Of a stretch of 64,000 nucleotides of DNA, positions 62,224 to 64,000 are shown in pieces. This DNA comes from Akkermansiaceae bacterium. Its GTDB lineage: Bacteria; Verrucomicrobiota; Verrucomicrobiia; Verrucomicrobiales; Akkermansiaceae. The position numbers were made by a program, and so were the translations under genes. The stretch lies in NCBI GenBank assembly GCA_905181965.1, contig CAJIZY010000002.1, forward strand, positions 1 to 64,000, given 5' to 3'. Positions within the stretch are counted from its first letter, which is position 1. Each line of letters starts with the position of its first letter. The notes under the pieces were generated by a model that saw only the letters and a list, made by a program, of their open reading frames with translations, did no database searches and was not told the DNA's origin.

Positions 62224-64000
62224 ATGCGAAGACCTCTTCAATCCTCATTTTTAGCGATCGCCTTTTTCGGTGCGGTTTCTTGTCGCAGTGATCGTGACTC
62301 CTCCGGAAACGGCGAAGGCCTTGACTCTATCCCCGTCCGCTATGCCGACCGGGACGAATTGGTCGTTACCGATCTGAAACGCTTTGCAGGACAAGGGCCG
62401 GATACTGAAACCCTATTTCAGACTGTCGAGGCGACTCCAGCCGGAATGGACTTTATTCACCGGTGGGAACTCAACGCACAGACCGTTAGATTATTCGACC
62501 GAATTGAAGCGGGAGGTGGCGTAACGGTAGGTGACGTCGATTCTGATGGCCTGCCTGATGTCTTCCTCACTGCTCCCCAAGGCGGCTCGCGTTTGTATCG
62601 AAATCTAGGAGATTTCCGTTTTGAAGACATCACAGAGCGCTCTGGTTTATCAACTGATGCTCTTGAGATGCGGACGGGAGCGTCCTTTGCAGATATTGAT
62701 AACGATGGAGATTTAGATTTGGCAGTGTGTGGCTTCGATTGCCCCACTCGATTGTATGTCAACGATGGGAAAGGGACCTTTGTTGATCAGGCCACGGCGC
62801 TGGGCTTCGACTTTAAGGGGTCGGGAATCATGGTTTCCTTCTCAGATTACGATCGAGATGGAGACCTTGACGCTTTTATCGCGACCCATCGCTATGCCGT
62901 CGATCTCGACAATCCAAATTACGATAATGGTAGGTTTGCGGTAAGTCAGATGCAGCGCGGGAGCGATGGTAAAATGGGCATGCCACCGTGGCTTGACGAG
63001 CTTTGGGGAACCGTCGATCGCCCCGGAAAAGGGCCATTCATTATCCGAGCAGGTCAACGTGGACGCCTTCTTCGTAATGACGGGAGTCAGTTTGCAGAAG
63101 TCGGTCTTAAGGCAGGGATCGATGATCGAGGTATGTCCCTATCCGCCACATGGTGGGATCATAACGGTGACGGCTGGCCTGACCTCTATCTTGCCAACGA
63201 TTTCTTAGGGTCAGACCGCCTTTACGAAAATCAAAAAGACGGCACCTTTCGGGATGTGGCACCCGAGGTTTTACCGCAGGTGCCATGGTATTCAATGGGG
63301 AGCGATGTCGGAGATATCAACAACGATGGTCGGGAAGATTTCATTGCAACTGATATGGCCGGCTCGACTCACTACAAGGCAAAGCTTGCGATGGGAGATA
63401 TGAGCAAATTTGCATGGTTTCTGGAGAGTGGAACACCCCGTCAATACATGCGTAATGCCGTTTATCTTAACACCGGGCAGGGACGCAAAATGGAGATCGC
63501 ACAGCAACTTGGGCTCGATGCCTCAGACTGGACCTGGTCACCCAAATTTGGCGATCTCGATTGTGACGGATGGCTTGATATCTTTATCACTAATGGAATG
63601 ACCGCGGATTGGTTTAACAGCGATTCGCGCCGCCATTCTGCCCTTGGGTCCAGTACCTCCTATACTGAACTTGAACCAAAGCGGGACCTCAACATGGCTC
63701 TACGAAACAGGAAAGGCGGAATGTCCTTTGAGCCAGTAGGAGAAAAGTGGGGTTTAGCAGAAGCCAACGCAAGCTTCGGGGCAGCGCTGGCAGACCTCGA
63801 TCTCGATGGTGATCTTGATATCATCGTCAACCGATTTAAGGAACCCGTCGCCCTTTACCGGAATAGAAGTACTAAAGAACGCATCCGGGTTAAATTATTT
63901 GGCCGTGCGAGTAACTCCAAAGGGATCGGTGCGACAGTGACAGTCATCGCGGGCGATATGCACCAAATGCGAACCCTCACTCTCGCCCGTGGTGTCGTTT
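62224..64000 (+). CDS. FG-GAP/CRTAC-type lipoprotein (partial, runs off right edge)
   Basis: The frame from ATG 62224 is open to the window end, at least 592 residues. The N-terminus is a lipoprotein-type signal (LAIAFFGAVSC). It then has FG-GAP/VCBS calcium-binding repeats: VGDVDSDGLPDVFLTA, DIDNDGDLDLAVCG, DYDRDGDLDAFIATH, DHNGDGWPDLYLAND, DINNDGREDFIATD, DLDCDGWLDIFITNG and DLDLDGDLDIIVNRF. The last visible part (LFGRASNSKGIGATVTVIAG; TLTLARGVV) matches the start of an ASPIC/UnbV domain. It is a different subgroup from the gene at 14203: no TGA-equivalent WRQVV segment is visible and there is no frame break. Exported beta-propeller, substrate unknown. Confidence 0.88.
   Translation, partial: MRRPLQSSFLAIAFFGAVSCRSDRDSSGNGEGLDSIPVRYADRDELVVTDLKRFAGQGPDTETLFQTVEATPAGMDFIHRWELNAQTVRLFDRIEAGGGVTVGDVDSDGLPDVFLTAPQGGSRLYRNLGDFRFEDITERSGLSTDALEMRTGASFADIDNDGDLDLAVCGFDCPTRLYVNDGKGTFVDQATALGFDFKGSGIMVSFSDYDRDGDLDAFIATHRYAVDLDNPNYDNGRFAVSQMQRGSDGKMGMPPWLDELWGTVDRPGKGPFIIRAGQRGRLLRNDGSQFAEVGLKAGIDDRGMSLSATWWDHNGDGWPDLYLANDFLGSDRLYENQKDGTFRDVAPEVLPQVPWYSMGSDVGDINNDGREDFIATDMAGSTHYKAKLAMGDMSKFAWFLESGTPRQYMRNAVYLNTGQGRKMEIAQQLGLDASDWTWSPKFGDLDCDGWLDIFITNGMTADWFNSDSRRHSALGSSTSYTELEPKRDLNMALRNRKGGMSFEPVGEKWGLAEANASFGAALADLDLDGDLDIIVNRFKEPVALYRNRSTKERIRVKLFGRASNSKGIGATVTVIAGDMHQMRTLTLARGVV

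Noticed and set aside
1-64000. tRNA, rRNA, CRISPR arrays, insertion sequences, prophage, defence systems
   Set aside because: None recognised on reading both strands; no repeat-spacer pattern, transposase or integrase motif was seen.

Overview
The window looks like a chromosomal segment of a heterotrophic member of the Verrucomicrobiota, probably Verrucomicrobiales. This is inferred from gene content, because no rRNA or other marker gene is present. It combines planctomycete/verrucomicrobial secreted cytochrome families (DUF1549/DUF1553, DUF1501, DUF1552, DUF1592-type), many sulfatases, ASPIC/UnbV FG-GAP proteins, and surface proteins ending in PEP-CTERM sorting tails with a short RRR terminus. 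No tRNA, rRNA, CRISPR array, transposase or phage gene was recognised.

Layout: 1-1.2 kb, a broken sulfatase running off the left edge. 1.4-5.2 kb, a DUF1501 + DUF1549/DUF1553 pair. 5.5-8.3 kb, two related surface proteins, one with a PEP-CTERM tail. 8.6-14.1 kb, one very large lamin-tail/CotH-like surface protein split into three frames. 14.2-17.7 kb, an FG-GAP/ASPIC-UnbV/redoxin/TPR protein interrupted by an in-frame TGA and a frameshift. 17.7-19.2 kb, a papain-like protease. 19.4-23.3 kb, a DUF1592-type cytochrome (three frames) and its DUF1552 partner. 23.4-36.5 kb, a secreted carbohydrate-degrading region: oxidoreductase, sialidase-like protein, four intact sulfatases, esterase, PLD-family lipoprotein, GH17-like glucanase and an unusual chimeric lipoprotein. 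36.5-46 kb, a metallophosphoesterase (two frames), an amidohydrolase pair, a quinone-oxidoreductase-like enzyme, a cyanophycinase, an unknown exported protein, a DUF3500 protein and a sugar isomerase-like protein. 46.1-50.3 kb, a propeller/multiheme protein (three frames). 50.3-52.7 kb, a tandem trypsin/PDZ protein (two frames). 53.1-59.7 kb, a 1,695-residue cytochrome/WD40/DUF1549/DUF1553 protein with a DUF1501 partner. 59.8-62.1 kb, two discoidin-like surface proteins carrying three copies of one module. 62.2 kb to the right edge, a partial ASPIC/UnbV-like FG-GAP lipoprotein.

Almost every large gene has a signal peptide, lipobox or Tat signal, so the region encodes mainly an exported or surface-attached machinery. 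The sulfatases, sialidase-like protein, esterase, GH17 enzyme and MocA-type oxidoreductase would together suit removal of sulfate and acyl groups and cleavage of a sulfated, decorated polysaccharide. The cytochrome/DUF1501 pairs are of unknown function but recur three times here.

At least ten places show conserved coding sequence continuing in another frame, usually explained by one base gained or lost and often in a short homopolymer. This pattern suggests consensus sequence errors in the assembly rather than gene decay. One interruption is different: an in-frame TGA followed at 17 nt by an 8-bp hairpin with a GGUCG loop. It should be tested as a possible selenocysteine site.
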